From NCBI GenBank assembly GCA_963715405.1, contig OY970239.1:1922001-1986000 (forward strand): a stretch of DNA of 64,000 nt, read 5' to 3'. A program made the position numbers and the translations under genes. Of this stretch, positions 32,435 to 40,395 are shown piece by piece (the first letter of the stretch is position 1; each line of letters opens with the position of its first letter). The notes below the pieces were generated by a model. That model did no database searches and was not told where the DNA came from. It saw nothing but the letters and a program-made list of their open reading frames with translations. Source of the stretch: JALZKA01 sp963715405 (lineage in GTDB: Bacteria; Actinomycetota; Thermoleophilia; Solirubrobacterales; 70-9).

Positions 32435-33489
32435 CAAACATCCCTTACGCAGCGAATCCCCGAAAAGATCTGCCGGCGCTGGGGCAGGTCCCAGTTTCGA
32501 AAGCTCGGCCGGATCACGCCCGAGTGCGTCGCCCACGAGCCGCCGCGAAGCACTTTGTACTCGGAGCCGAAGAAGACCTTCGAGTACTCGTCGTAAGGAA
32601 ACGCCTCGAAGCCGGAGTAGGCGACGAATTCCGACGACGTCCACTCCCACACCTCGCCCACCATCTCGAGGGCATCTGCTCGCGCGGCGGCCTCCCACTC
32701 GAACTCGGTCGGCAGCCGCTTGCCCGCCCACTCGGCGAACGCCGTCGCAACGACGTGGTCCACGTGGACGACGGGCCACCAGAGATCGACCTCGCGCGTC
32801 TGGCCCATCGCCGTTCGAGCCCAGCCGCCTTCTCCGTCGCGATGCCAGTAGAGCGGCGGCTCGGCGCCAGTGGCCTCCATGAACTCGATCCACTGCGCAT
32901 TCGTCACAGGGAGGCGATCGATCTCGAACGCCTCCAGTTCCACGGTGTGGCATGGGCGCTCGTTGTCGTAGGCAAAGCCTCCCGCGGGCGCGCCGATCTC
33001 GTACTCGCCACCGTCTATGAGCAAAGTGTTAGGTGCCTGACACCTTGCGGAAAGCTCATGCTTGTCGGTGGGGCCGATCGGCTCCGGCGACTCGTAGCGC
33101 TCGACCATCTGCAGGAGCTGAAGCATGGTTTCGTTGTGCTGGTGCTCGTGCGCGAGGATCAGCTCGTAGACGAAGCCGTCGCGAAGCAGGCGGTCGCTGG
33201 TGTCTTCGAGCGCGACCACGTCGAGCACCTCGAGCGTGCGGTCGCGAACCTCGGCCATGTAGGCGCGCAGCTCGTCGCCGCGCAGGATCGGCAGCTCGTT
33301 GCGGGTCGCTCGCGGGTTCTCGATCGCGTCGTAGAAGCGCCCAAGCTCGCCGTCCATCGGTGCGCGATCGCCGATCGTCTGGACGAGCCAGAGCTCCTCG
33401 AAGTTCGCGATGTGTCCGAGGTCCCAGGCAAGCGGCGAGAGGATGTCCGAGTAGGCGGTGTTGAGTTGCTCGTCGGAGAGCGGCTCCAC
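32434..33489 (-). CDS. egtB: Ergothioneine sulfoxide synthase EgtB, N-terminus unusual
   Basis: 351 residues from the GTG at 33489. The DinB-like part has LAWDLGHIANFEELWL and the iron motif HEHQHNE (HxxxHxE); the C-terminal FGE-sulfatase domain includes ERPCHTVELEAFEIDRLPVTNAQWIEF, GKRLPTEFEWEAAAR, MVGEVWEWTSSEF and a terminal GGSWATHSGVIRPSFRNWDLP. EgtB couples hercynine with gamma-glutamylcysteine or cysteine using O2. The homologous first helix (IAERLGEARSATLRLVEP) starts upstream of this GTG, yet that stretch has no ATG/GTG/TTG; ATC at 33573 or CTG at 33546 are the candidates. A palindromic 13-mer inserts CQAPNT-like residues in the linker. Confidence 0.88.
   Translation of the reverse strand: MEPLSDEQLNTAYSDILSPLAWDLGHIANFEELWLVQTIGDRAPMDGELGRFYDAIENPRATRNELPILRGDELRAYMAEVRDRTLEVLDVVALEDTSDRLLRDGFVYELILAHEHQHNETMLQLLQMVERYESPEPIGPTDKHELSARCQAPNTLLIDGGEYEIGAPAGGFAYDNERPCHTVELEAFEIDRLPVTNAQWIEFMEATGAEPPLYWHRDGEGGWARTAMGQTREVDLWWPVVHVDHVVATAFAEWAGKRLPTEFEWEAAARADALEMVGEVWEWTSSEFVAYSGFEAFPYDEYSKVFFGSEYKVLRGGSWATHSGVIRPSFRNWDLPQRRQIFSGIRCVRDV
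33032..33044. repeat. Palindromic 13-mer inside egtB linker
   Basis: GGTGCCTGACACC belongs to the same GGKGYCTGACMCC family as the ftsZ/parA copies. It lies in frame in the linker between the DinB-like and sulfatase-like domains of EgtB. A partial relative, GGTCAGACCCC, is at 34430-34440. Confidence 0.6.
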
Positions 33490-33579
33490 CAGGCGCAGGG
33501 TCGCGCTCCGCGCCTCTCCGAGGCGCTCCGCGATGCTCGACTTCAGATCGGTCGTGGCCGGGGAGGTCGCGATTGTGAA

Positions 33580-33585
33580 ACCCTA
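33580..33585 (-). promoter_or_regulatory. -10 hexamer TAGGGT upstream of egtB
   Basis: On the minus strand TAGGGT (33585-33580) lies 6 nt before an in-frame ATC at 33573. The spacing equals that of leaderless genes here, suggesting transcription starts near that codon. Confidence 0.4.
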
Positions 33586-33628
33586 GTCACCGGCACCAAC
33601 CGGGCGTTACGCCCCGGATACTTGACAG

Positions 33629-33634
33629 TAGGCT
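33629..33634 (+). promoter_or_regulatory. -10 hexamer TAGGCT for SDR gene
   Basis: TAGGCT lies 9 nt before the ATG at 33644. Identical hexamers precede the genes starting at 30479, 41806 and 45471. Confidence 0.5.
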
Positions 33635-33643
33635 CCCGCGCCC

Positions 33644-34411
33644 ATGGAAGTCGAGGGACAAAGTGCGCTGATCTCAGGCGGGGCGTCAGGCCTCGGCGAG
33701 GCGACGACTCGGAAGCTTTACGAGGCCGGCGCGAGCGTCGTGATCTCGGACCTCAACGCCGAGAAGGGCGAAGCTCTCGCCTCCGAGCTCGGAGACCGAG
33801 CGCGGTTCGTCGAAGCGAACGTGATGGAGCCCGAGCAGGTCGAGATCGCAGTCGATGCGGCAGCCGAAGCAGAGGGCGGGCTTCGCATCTCCGTCTGCTG
33901 CGCAGGGATCGGCTGGGCCGAGCGCACCTCGTCCAAGCGCGGGCCTCACAACCTCGAATACTTCTCGAACGTCGTCAAGGTGAACCTGATCGGAACCTTC
34001 AACGTGCTCCGCCTTGCCGCGACCGCGATGTCGGAGAACGAGCCGGATGAAGGCGGTGAGCGCGGCGTCCACGTCTCCACGGCGTCGATCGCCGCCTTCG
34101 ACGGTCAGATCGGGCAGACGGCCTACTCGGCTTCGAAAGCGGGCATCGTCGGCATGACGCTTCCCGCGGCCCGCGATCTCGCGGGACGGGGCATCCGGGT
34201 CAACACGATTGCGCCCGGCCTCTTCGACACGCCGCTACTCGCGGCGCTGCCCGAGGAGAACCGACAGGCGCTCGGCGCCGGCATCCCGTTTCCCTCCCGC
34301 CTCGGCGATCCGGCGGAGTTTGCGCACCTCGCGCTCGCGATCATCGAGAACCCGATGCTGAACGGCGAGACGATCCGCCTCGACGGCGCGATCCGCATGC
34401 CGCCGAAATAA
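33644..34411 (+). CDS. SDR dehydrogenase, 3-hydroxyacyl-CoA dehydrogenase type-2 like
   Basis: 255 residues of classical SDR. ALISGGASGLGEATTRKLYEAGASVVISDLNAEKGEAL has TGxxxGxG-type binding with an aspartate after strand 2, favouring NAD. CCAGIGWAER corresponds to NNAG, and the active site is STASIAAFDGQIGQTAYSASKAGI (Ser, Tyr, Lys). GIRVNTIAPGLFDTPLLAALPEE and the C-terminus resemble HSD10/3-hydroxy-2-methylbutyryl-CoA dehydrogenase, so a role in fatty or branched acyl-CoA oxidation is likely. It is leaderless (TAGGCT, 9 nt) and converges on the SDR of the monooxygenase operon. Confidence 0.87.
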   Translation: MEVEGQSALISGGASGLGEATTRKLYEAGASVVISDLNAEKGEALASELGDRARFVEANVMEPEQVEIAVDAAAEAEGGLRISVCCAGIGWAERTSSKRGPHNLEYFSNVVKVNLIGTFNVLRLAATAMSENEPDEGGERGVHVSTASIAAFDGQIGQTAYSASKAGIVGMTLPAARDLAGRGIRVNTIAPGLFDTPLLAALPEENRQALGAGIPFPSRLGDPAEFAHLALAIIENPMLNGETIRLDGAIRMPPK

Positions 34412-34431
34412 CGGCTAACGCTTCGCGGAGG

Positions 34432-35346
34432 TCAGACCCCGGCGTTGACCTTCTCGCGCTCCGAGACGGCTCCGGCCACGCCCAGTGTCGGGTCCTGGCC
34501 CTCGAGGCCGCCGTTCGCGGGATCGGCCAGGCGGAGTGCCTCGTGAAGATGCTTGCTTCGCATCGCCCGCATCTCGGTGAGCGGCTGCATGATGCCGCGA
34601 ATCGCGAGCGCGCCGCCGACGAAGCGCGGCGCCCAGAGGCGGCCGGAGCGTCGCTCGATACCGCGCTCGATGGCATCCACCGCCGCGGAGATCGGCACAG
34701 ACTTCCGGATCGGCGCAGGCATCAGTCCCTCCATCGCCTTGGTCGAAGGGTGCTCGAAGCTCGCCTTGACGAGGTCCGTCTCGATGAAGCCGAAGTACGC
34801 GCAACCGGCGCGCGCGCCGGTCGGCGCCAGCTCGACCCGAAGCGAGTTGGTCAGTCCCTCGACGCCCGCTTTGGACGCGGCGTAGGGACCCATGAGGGGG
34901 GCGTGCGCCGCGGCCGCCATCGAGGCGATGTTGAGCAAGTAGCCCTTGCGCTCGATCACGTGCGGGAGGACGGCGCGATCCGTACGCCACACGCCCATCA
35001 GGTTCACGTTGATCGTGCGTTCGATCTGCTCGGGCGGAGCGGTGATGAGCGAACCCACGGTGTGGATGCCGGCGTTCGCGACCGCGACGTCGATGCCGCC
35101 GAAGCGCTCGACGGTGCCGGTCACGGCGCGCTCGAGGGCTTCCGTGTCAGTTACGTCTGCCTCGAACCAGGCTGCGCGATCGCCGAGCTTCGCCGCTCGT
35201 TGCTCCAGAAGGTCGGGCTCGAGCCCGACCAGGGCGACGTTCGCCCCCTTTGCGTGCATGCGCTCGACGACGCCGCCGCCGATGCCCCTCGCCGCGCCCG
35301 TGATGAACACGGTCCGGCCGTTCACGTCGAATCTGCGGCGGGCCAT
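34432..35346 (-). CDS. SDR oxidoreductase in monooxygenase operon
   Basis: 304 residues. VFITGAARGIGGGVVERMHAKGANVALVGLEPDLLEQ is the cofactor motif, VAVANAGIHT the NNAG equivalent, and LLNIASMAAAAHAPLMGPYAASKAGVEGLTNSLRVEL the Ser-Tyr-Lys site; RAGCAYFGFIETDLVKASF follows. The subgroup pairs with flavin monooxygenases in mycobacterial mymA-like operons. It is the second gene after the Baeyer-Villiger-type monooxygenase (TGATG overlap) and may supply or oxidise its substrate. A GGTCAGACC remnant of the palindromic repeat covers its stop codon. Confidence 0.87.
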   Translation of the reverse strand: MARRRFDVNGRTVFITGAARGIGGGVVERMHAKGANVALVGLEPDLLEQRAAKLGDRAAWFEADVTDTEALERAVTGTVERFGGIDVAVANAGIHTVGSLITAPPEQIERTINVNLMGVWRTDRAVLPHVIERKGYLLNIASMAAAAHAPLMGPYAASKAGVEGLTNSLRVELAPTGARAGCAYFGFIETDLVKASFEHPSTKAMEGLMPAPIRKSVPISAAVDAIERGIERRSGRLWAPRFVGGALAIRGIMQPLTEMRAMRSKHLHEALRLADPANGGLEGQDPTLGVAGAVSEREKVNAGV

Positions 35347-36908
35347 CAGGCCACCTCGGCGAGCTGGTGGCGTTCATCTACAGCGGGCGCTTTGGCGTTC
35401 GGCTTCATCCACTCGTACTCGCCTGGGTCGAGCTTCCTGGTCGCCTCGTAGAAGCGAAAGGTCTCGTCGGGCCAAAGCGTGATGTTGCGCCCCTGCGCGT
35501 CGAGGTACCAGCTCTTGCAGCCGCGCGACCAGACGGCGCCCGAGAGCGCGGACTGCATCTTCGAGTTGTAGGCGTCTTGGGCGCTCCGAGTGGGCGCAAC
35601 CGACACCTCCTTGCGCCGCGCCTCTGCGATCGCCTGGGTGACCAGGCGGATCTGGCACTCGATCATGAACACGACTGAGTTGTGCCCCAGCCCGGTGTTC
35701 GGTCCCAGGAGGAAGAAGAGGTTGGGAAAGCCCGCGATCATCGTGCCGCGATGGGCCTGGATGCCTGTCTCCTGCCAATGCTCGGCGAGGAGCTGGCCGC
35801 CTTGCCCCTTGATCTCGACGGAGGACGCCATCGCCTGGGTGTCGAAGCCGGTGCCGTAGATGATTACGTCCGCCTCGCGGGTCTCGCCGTCGGCCGTGGT
35901 GATCGAGCGGGGTCCGACTTCGGCAATCGGCTCTGCGATCACGTCGGAGGTCGGGAGATCGAGGGCCGGGTAGTAGGTGTTCGACATCAGGATCCGCTTG
36001 CAGCCGAACTCGTAACTGGGCGTGAGCTTTGCGCGCTTCACCGGGTCCTTCACCTGTCGCTGAAGGTGCTTGCGGCCGGCCTTCTCGAACAGGCGCCCAA
36101 GGCGGCGGGTGGTAATCGCCCGGTACATGACGAGCTCGAGGTACCAGTAGAGCCCGCGGCGGTAGGCCCGCTGGAGGAAGGGGAAACGGCGATAGAGGCG
36201 GCGCTCGAACTTCGGGATATGCCGGTCGAGCTTGGGCAGGACCCACGGCGCCGTGCGCTGGTAGAGGTCGAGCTGCGCGACCTCTGAGGCGATTTCGGGA
36301 ACGAATTGAATCGCCGAGGCGCCCGTGCCGATTACGGCGACCTTCTTACCCCTGAGATCCACCGAGTGGTCCCACTCGGCCGAATGGAAAGCGGCTCCCT
36401 CGAAACCCTCGAGACCTTGCAGATGCGGCTTCGCCGGCACGTGGAGCCCGCCGATCCCTGAGATCAGGAACCGCGCCGTCATCTCCTGGCGACCCTCGGC
36501 GGTCTCGCCGACGCAGTGCCAGACGCCCGCCGCTTCGTCCCAGGTTGCGCTTACGGCGCGGACGCCGAGGCGCAGGTGCGGGCGGATGCCGTACTTGTCT
36601 GTCACCCGCTCGAGGTAGTCGCGGATCTCCTGCTGGGGCGCGTACATCTCGGACCAATCCGGGTTCTGCTCGAACGAGAACGAGTACATGTGCGAGGGCA
36701 CGTCGCAGGCGCAGCCGGGGTAAGTGTTCTCGCGCCAGGTGCCGGCCACCGCGTCCGCCTTGTCGAAGAGGACGAAGTCGTCGATGCCTGCCTCCTTCAG
36801 CTTGATGGCGGCGCCGATCCCCGAGAAGCCGGTGCCGACGATAAAGACCTCGTGGTCCACGGCGGTCTCGGAGGCACTTGCGGCGGGGCTGACGGCTGTG
36901 GCTGGCAT
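35346..36908 (-). CDS. Flavin-containing (Baeyer-Villiger-type) monooxygenase
   Basis: 520 residues. Two Rossmann motifs, VFIVGTGFSGIGAAIKLKEAG (FAD) and VAVIGTGASAIQFVPEIA (NADPH), flank the BVMO fingerprint FEGAAFHSAEWD at about 168-179. WRENTYPGCACDVPSHMYSFSF and IIYGTGFDTQ are also characteristic. These enzymes insert oxygen into ketones with NADPH and O2. AGGAG precedes the ATG. It is divergent from a TetR gene with tandem palindromes between them, so it is the likely controlled gene; it resembles mymA-type enzymes by context. Confidence 0.9.
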   Translation of the reverse strand: MPATAVSPAASASETAVDHEVFIVGTGFSGIGAAIKLKEAGIDDFVLFDKADAVAGTWRENTYPGCACDVPSHMYSFSFEQNPDWSEMYAPQQEIRDYLERVTDKYGIRPHLRLGVRAVSATWDEAAGVWHCVGETAEGRQEMTARFLISGIGGLHVPAKPHLQGLEGFEGAAFHSAEWDHSVDLRGKKVAVIGTGASAIQFVPEIASEVAQLDLYQRTAPWVLPKLDRHIPKFERRLYRRFPFLQRAYRRGLYWYLELVMYRAITTRRLGRLFEKAGRKHLQRQVKDPVKRAKLTPSYEFGCKRILMSNTYYPALDLPTSDVIAEPIAEVGPRSITTADGETREADVIIYGTGFDTQAMASSVEIKGQGGQLLAEHWQETGIQAHRGTMIAGFPNLFFLLGPNTGLGHNSVVFMIECQIRLVTQAIAEARRKEVSVAPTRSAQDAYNSKMQSALSGAVWSRGCKSWYLDAQGRNITLWPDETFRFYEATRKLDPGEYEWMKPNAKAPAVDERHQLAEVA

Positions 36909-36956
36909 CTTGAAGTCTCCTGCTTTGGAAGGTAGTTGTCTGGCGTGGTCTACCGG

Positions 36957-36988
36957 TTACACTACTGTAAGTTACACTGGTGTAGCCT
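36957..36988. promoter_or_regulatory. Tandem TetR operators and tetR -10 in divergent region
   Basis: TTACACTACTGTAA (36957-36970; TTACA/TGTAA arms) and TTACACTGGTGTAG (36972-36985; TACAC/GTGTA arms) are spaced 15 bp. TAGCCT (36983-36988) could be the tetR -10, and TACAGT on the other strand (36969-36964) the monooxygenase -10. Confidence 0.6.
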
Positions 36989-36998
36989 AGCACAGAAC

Positions 36999-37054
36999 GC
37001 CGAGAGTGAGATTCCGGGACACATTGTCCCGCCAAACGACTCTCGGCGCGGAAG
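36999..37054 (+). repeat. 56-bp two-stem element, copy A, in tetR leader
   Basis: Outer stem GCCGAGAGT/ACTCTCGGC, inner stem CGGGACA/TGTCCCG with loop CAT, joined by internal loops. Copy B at 53287-53342 has equal length and differs at 7 positions, none in the stems. It lies between the tetR -10 and start codon. Confidence 0.8.
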
Positions 37055-37064
37055 GACCCAAGCG

Positions 37065-37697
37065 ATGAGCGCCGCAGCCACCACCAAATCCCCCCGGCTG
37101 ACCGGGCCTGAGCGGCGGGAGCAGATCCTCGACGCGACGAAGGAGCTCGCGGGCGAGCGCGGCTTCCACGGCGTCTCGATCGACGCGGTGGCCCGGCGTG
37201 CCGGGATCACCCGCCCGGTCGTGTATGGCCACTTCGACGATCTCGCAGGTCTTCTCCGCGCGCTCGTAGACCGCGAGGGTCAGCGCGCCGTAGCCCAGCT
37301 CATGGAGCTCGTCCCTCGCGAGACCGACGCCGCGAACCCCGGCGCGATGCTCCTCGGATCCCTTCGCGCCTTCCTCGAAGCCGTAGCCGACGACCCGTTC
37401 ACCTGGCGCCTCGTGCTCGTCCCCGTCGAGGGCACGCCCGAGATCCTGCGCGAGCGGGCGATTCAGATTCGCGCCGCGGTCACCCAGCAGCTCGCGGCAG
37501 TGGTGCCCCACGCCCTCGCCGACGGATCAGGGCCCCCCTCCCCCGACCCCGAGCTGACGGCGCTCACGCTTCAGGCCGTCTCGGAGGAGGGCGCGCGCCT
37601 CATCCTCGAAAGCCCCGAGGACTTCACGATCGATCGGGTCACACGCCACGCCGAGTGGATGCTGGGGTTGCTGGGGCTCGACACCTCGCGGCCCTAG
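37065..37697 (+). CDS. TetR-family transcriptional regulator
   Basis: 210 residues. N-terminal HTH: RREQILDATKELAGERGFHGVSIDAVARRAGITRPVVYGHFDDLAGLLRALVDREG, with recognition helix TRPVVYGHF. The C-terminal ligand domain contains PFTWRLVLVPVEGTPEILRERA and ends RHAEWMLGLLGLDTSRP. Divergent to the monooxygenase gene with two palindromes in between, so it probably represses the monooxygenase-SDR operon and itself. GAAGGA precedes the ATG at 37065, and the 56-bp two-stem element occupies its leader. Its stop shares CTAG with the convergent gene. Confidence 0.9.
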   Translation: MSAAATTKSPRLTGPERREQILDATKELAGERGFHGVSIDAVARRAGITRPVVYGHFDDLAGLLRALVDREGQRAVAQLMELVPRETDAANPGAMLLGSLRAFLEAVADDPFTWRLVLVPVEGTPEILRERAIQIRAAVTQQLAAVVPHALADGSGPPSPDPELTALTLQAVSEEGARLILESPEDFTIDRVTRHAEWMLGLLGLDTSRP

Positions 37698-38626
37698 CCC
37701 GACGTCCCCTTGTCCTCCGGGTCGTAGAAGACGTCCTTGAGCCACGCCGGCTTGTGGTCCGGGCTCCCGACGTAGTCGTCCCACTCGTCTGAGAGCGACT
37801 CGATCGGAATGACGTTGACGTCGCCGGGTTGGGTCCAGCGGTGCGGCCTCCGCTCGACGGAGCTCGGGCGGCGGATCCGCTTGTCGGCCGGATGGGTGCC
37901 CACCTGCCCGGCGTGGCTCCCGCTCGAGATCGAATAGCGGCCCGTCGCTTCGGTCCAGGCCGACTTGCCCGGTAGCCAACCTGTGTCGTTGACCGGGTCC
38001 CCGCCTTCTGAGTTGTAGCCATGGTGGGAGCTCGCGCGCTCCTCGATGCCATCCGGGCCAACGCGAACCTGGAAGGACTCCCAGTCGTCGGGGTGGTAGC
38101 CCGCATCACCGAAGGGCGCTGTCGCGGAGTCCGGGTAGTAGGCCCAGTACTGGAGGTAGAGGTTCCCGGCAGCGTCGCCGTTGCAGGCCGCTTCGGGCGG
38201 AATCGGCGCCGCGGGGTCGCGGCAATCGATGACGTGGGAGAAGAGCGTGATCGGCTCGCCGGTGTTGGTGATGTTCACCCTGCCGGCCTCAGCCCCTTGA
38301 GCGCACGCGGCCTCGCGGCACTCGCGGTAATCGATCGGCAGCGCGAGCATGCCTTCCTCGTACTCGAGCAGAGGGACTCGGTCCGCGACGAGCTCGGCCA
38401 CCTCCGGCCCGTACTCGAGCACGAGCGCCGAAGGCTCGCCTCCACACCCCTCGCCCAGGTTGACCGCACATACCAAGCGCTCGGTGATTGCTCGAGCCAG
38501 ATCGGCGCCCGGAAGATTCACGCCCACCGCGACCATCGCGCCGAACACCACCGAGACCAAGAGGACGACGCCGAGCCACTCGGGGCTCGCCTGCCCGCGC
38601 TCTGATCGCACCCGGCGGCTTCCCAC
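37694..38626 (-). CDS. Pilin-like signal fused to Vps62-like domain
   Basis: 310 residues. The N-terminus ERGQASPEWLGVVLLVSVVFGAMVAVGV looks like a class III (prepilin/TadE-like) signal, with likely cleavage at G/Q and a Glu near position 5. The body contains LYLQYWAYYPDS, GYHPDDWESFQVRVG and ASSHHGYNSEG, similar to Vps62/DUF946 proteins. Cysteines at LVCAVNLGEGC and CREAACAQ suggest an extracytoplasmic location. It is probably a surface or pseudopilus-associated protein; its activity is unknown. The GTG at 38626 is uncertain. Confidence 0.65.
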   Translation of the reverse strand: MGSRRVRSERGQASPEWLGVVLLVSVVFGAMVAVGVNLPGADLARAITERLVCAVNLGEGCGGEPSALVLEYGPEVAELVADRVPLLEYEEGMLALPIDYRECREAACAQGAEAGRVNITNTGEPITLFSHVIDCRDPAAPIPPEAACNGDAAGNLYLQYWAYYPDSATAPFGDAGYHPDDWESFQVRVGPDGIEERASSHHGYNSEGGDPVNDTGWLPGKSAWTEATGRYSISSGSHAGQVGTHPADKRIRRPSSVERRPHRWTQPGDVNVIPIESLSDEWDDYVGSPDHKPAWLKDVFYDPEDKGTSG

Positions 38627-38676
38627 GTAGACGAGAAGCCCGCGACACGTAACGAGTCACGAAAGCCATGCGCCGA

Positions 38677-38682
38677 TACGGT
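38677..38682 (+). promoter_or_regulatory. -10 hexamer TACGGT for LapA-like gene
   Basis: TACGGT lies 6 nt before the ATG at 38689, another close-spaced TANNNT. Confidence 0.45.
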
Positions 38683-38688
38683 GTCGGA

Positions 38689-38931
38689 ATGGCACGGGAT
38701 ATCTCAGAGCTGCCCAAGAAGGAGGGCAGGGGCTGGAAGTTCTATGCGTTCGTCTTCGCGGCGATCCTCATGGCGATCCTCATCCTTCAGAACCTCCAAG
38801 AGGTCGAGGTGCGCTTCCTCTTCATCAACACGACGATCCCGCTGATCTTCGCGCTCCTCCTCGTCGGAGTCCTCGGCGCCCTGGTGGGCTGGGCCGCACC
38901 GCGCGTCCGCCGCGGAGGTCCGGACCGCTAG
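38689..38931 (+). CDS. LapA-domain small membrane protein
   Basis: 80 residues. Two membrane segments, FYAFVFAAILMAILILQNLQ and IPLIFALLLVGVLGALVGWA, separated by QEVEVRFLFINTTI, give the LapA (DUF1049) pattern. The charged C-terminus is RVRRGGPDR. In enterobacteria LapA assists LPS assembly; in Gram-positive bacteria the role is unknown. The ATG at 38689 is chosen over an upstream in-frame ATG at 38668 because of TACGGT 6 nt before it and the family N-terminus. Confidence 0.8.
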   Translation: MARDISELPKKEGRGWKFYAFVFAAILMAILILQNLQEVEVRFLFINTTIPLIFALLLVGVLGALVGWAAPRVRRGGPDR

Positions 38932-38942
38932 CTGGCTCCACA

Positions 38943-38991
38943 CCCTCGAGGGAAGGAAAAGTCCAATAGGGAGTGCAAATCCCTTCCCTCG
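38943..38991. terminator. Structured inverted repeat between LapA-like gene and pntB
   Basis: CGAGGGAAGG (38947-38956) pairs with CCTTCCCTCG (38982-38991); inside, GGGA-N7-TCCC can form a small hairpin, and CCCTCGAGGG (38943-38952) is itself a palindrome. It lies between convergent stops. A terminator role is inferred; no U-tract. Confidence 0.45.
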
Positions 38992-38997
38992 ACGGGG

Positions 38998-40395
38998 CTA
39001 AAGGTCTTCGATCGCCGCGGCGATCTCGCCCGCGGCGGCCTTCGCGTCGGCGAAGAGCATGTCCGTGTTCGGCAAGTAGAAGAGGTCGTTGTCGATGCCC
39101 GCGAAGCCTGGGGACATCGAGCGCTTGATGACGATGACCTGCTTTGCCTCACTGGCTTCGATGATCGGCATGCCGGCGATTGGCGAGTCAGGGTCGTTCT
39201 TCGCGGCGGGGTTCGTGACGTCGTTTGCGCCGATGATGACCGCGACGTCCACCCGGGGCATCTCGGGGTTGATGTCCTCCATCTCGCGGAGCTTTTCGTA
39301 GGGCACGTCGGCCTCGGCGAGGAGGACGTTCATGTGGCCCGGCATCCGCCCGGCGACCGGGTGGATCGCGTAGTTCACATCCACGCCGCGCTTTTCCAGC
39401 TCGTTCGCCATCTCCTTGACGGCGTGCTGCGCCTGGGCGACCGCAAGGCCGTAGCCCGGGACGATCACGACCGAGTCGGCGTAGGCAAGCTTGATCGCTG
39501 CATCCTGCGCGCCGATCGAAGTGTGCGGCCGCTCCTCGCCGGGCGCGCCCGATGCTGCGGGCGCGCCGCCGAAGCCCGCGAACAGGATGTTCGGGATCGA
39601 GCGGTTCATCGCGGTCGCCATCTCCATCGTGAGGATCGTTCCCGAGGAGCCGACGAGTGTGCCGGCGACGATCAGCGAGACGTTGTCGAGCGAGAATCCC
39701 GCCGCCGCGGCTGAAAGCCCGGTTGCCGCGTTGAGGAGGGAGATCACGACCGGCATGTCGGCGCCGCCGATCGGGAGGACGACCAGATTTCCGAGGAGGG
39801 CGGCGCCGACCAGGACGCCTATGAAGAGGCCCTCCGAGGGGTCGTCGGACGAGGCCAGGATCACGCAGGCGGCGACCAGTCCGACGAGGAGGAGCGCGTT
39901 GATCACCTGCTGGCCCGGCACGGCGATGGGTTTGGTGGGGATGAGGTCCTGAAGCTTCGCGAAGGCGATGTTCGAGCCCCAGAACGAGACCGAGCCGATC
40001 ACGGCGGCGAAGAGGATCGGGATGAAGGTCTCGAGCTCAAACCCGGTCTCGTGGCGGAACTCCGACCACGCGATGAGCGCGACCGCGCCGCCGCCCACGC
40101 CGTTGTAGAGCGCCACCATTTGCGGCATCTCGGTCATCTGGACGCGGACCGAGGCGATGTAGCCAACCGCGGTGCCGACCGCGAGGCCGCCGATGATCAC
40201 GCCCCAGTTGTCGATCCCGTCGAGGAGGAGCGTGGTGACGACGGCGATCAGCATGCCGCCGGCCGCGATCAGGTTGCCTTTCTTCGCGGTGCGGGGATGG
40301 GTGCCCTGCATGAGGCCGAAGATGAAGAGCGAGAACGAGAGGATGTAGAGCAGCGTCGCCGCGTCGCCACCAGGCTCCAAGACGCCGGAGATCAC
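38998..40395 (-). CDS. pntB: Proton-translocating NAD(P) transhydrogenase subunit beta
   Basis: 465 residues. The N-terminal part has eight or nine membrane segments (LLYILSFSLFIFGLMQG, GTAVGYIASVRVQMTEMPQMVALYNGVGGGAVALIA). The C-terminal NADP(H)-binding domain III carries VVIVPGYGLAVAQAQHAVKEMA, VNYAIHPVAGRMPGHMNVLLAEADVPYEKL and VAVIIGANDVTNPAA. The complex transfers hydride between NADH and NADP+ coupled to proton entry. It is the last gene of a three-gene operon with 4-bp overlaps. Confidence 0.95.
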   Translation of the reverse strand: MISGVLEPGGDAATLLYILSFSLFIFGLMQGTHPRTAKKGNLIAAGGMLIAVVTTLLLDGIDNWGVIIGGLAVGTAVGYIASVRVQMTEMPQMVALYNGVGGGAVALIAWSEFRHETGFELETFIPILFAAVIGSVSFWGSNIAFAKLQDLIPTKPIAVPGQQVINALLLVGLVAACVILASSDDPSEGLFIGVLVGAALLGNLVVLPIGGADMPVVISLLNAATGLSAAAAGFSLDNVSLIVAGTLVGSSGTILTMEMATAMNRSIPNILFAGFGGAPAASGAPGEERPHTSIGAQDAAIKLAYADSVVIVPGYGLAVAQAQHAVKEMANELEKRGVDVNYAIHPVAGRMPGHMNVLLAEADVPYEKLREMEDINPEMPRVDVAVIIGANDVTNPAAKNDPDSPIAGMPIIEASEAKQVIVIKRSMSPGFAGIDNDLFYLPNTDMLFADAKAAAGEIAAAIEDL

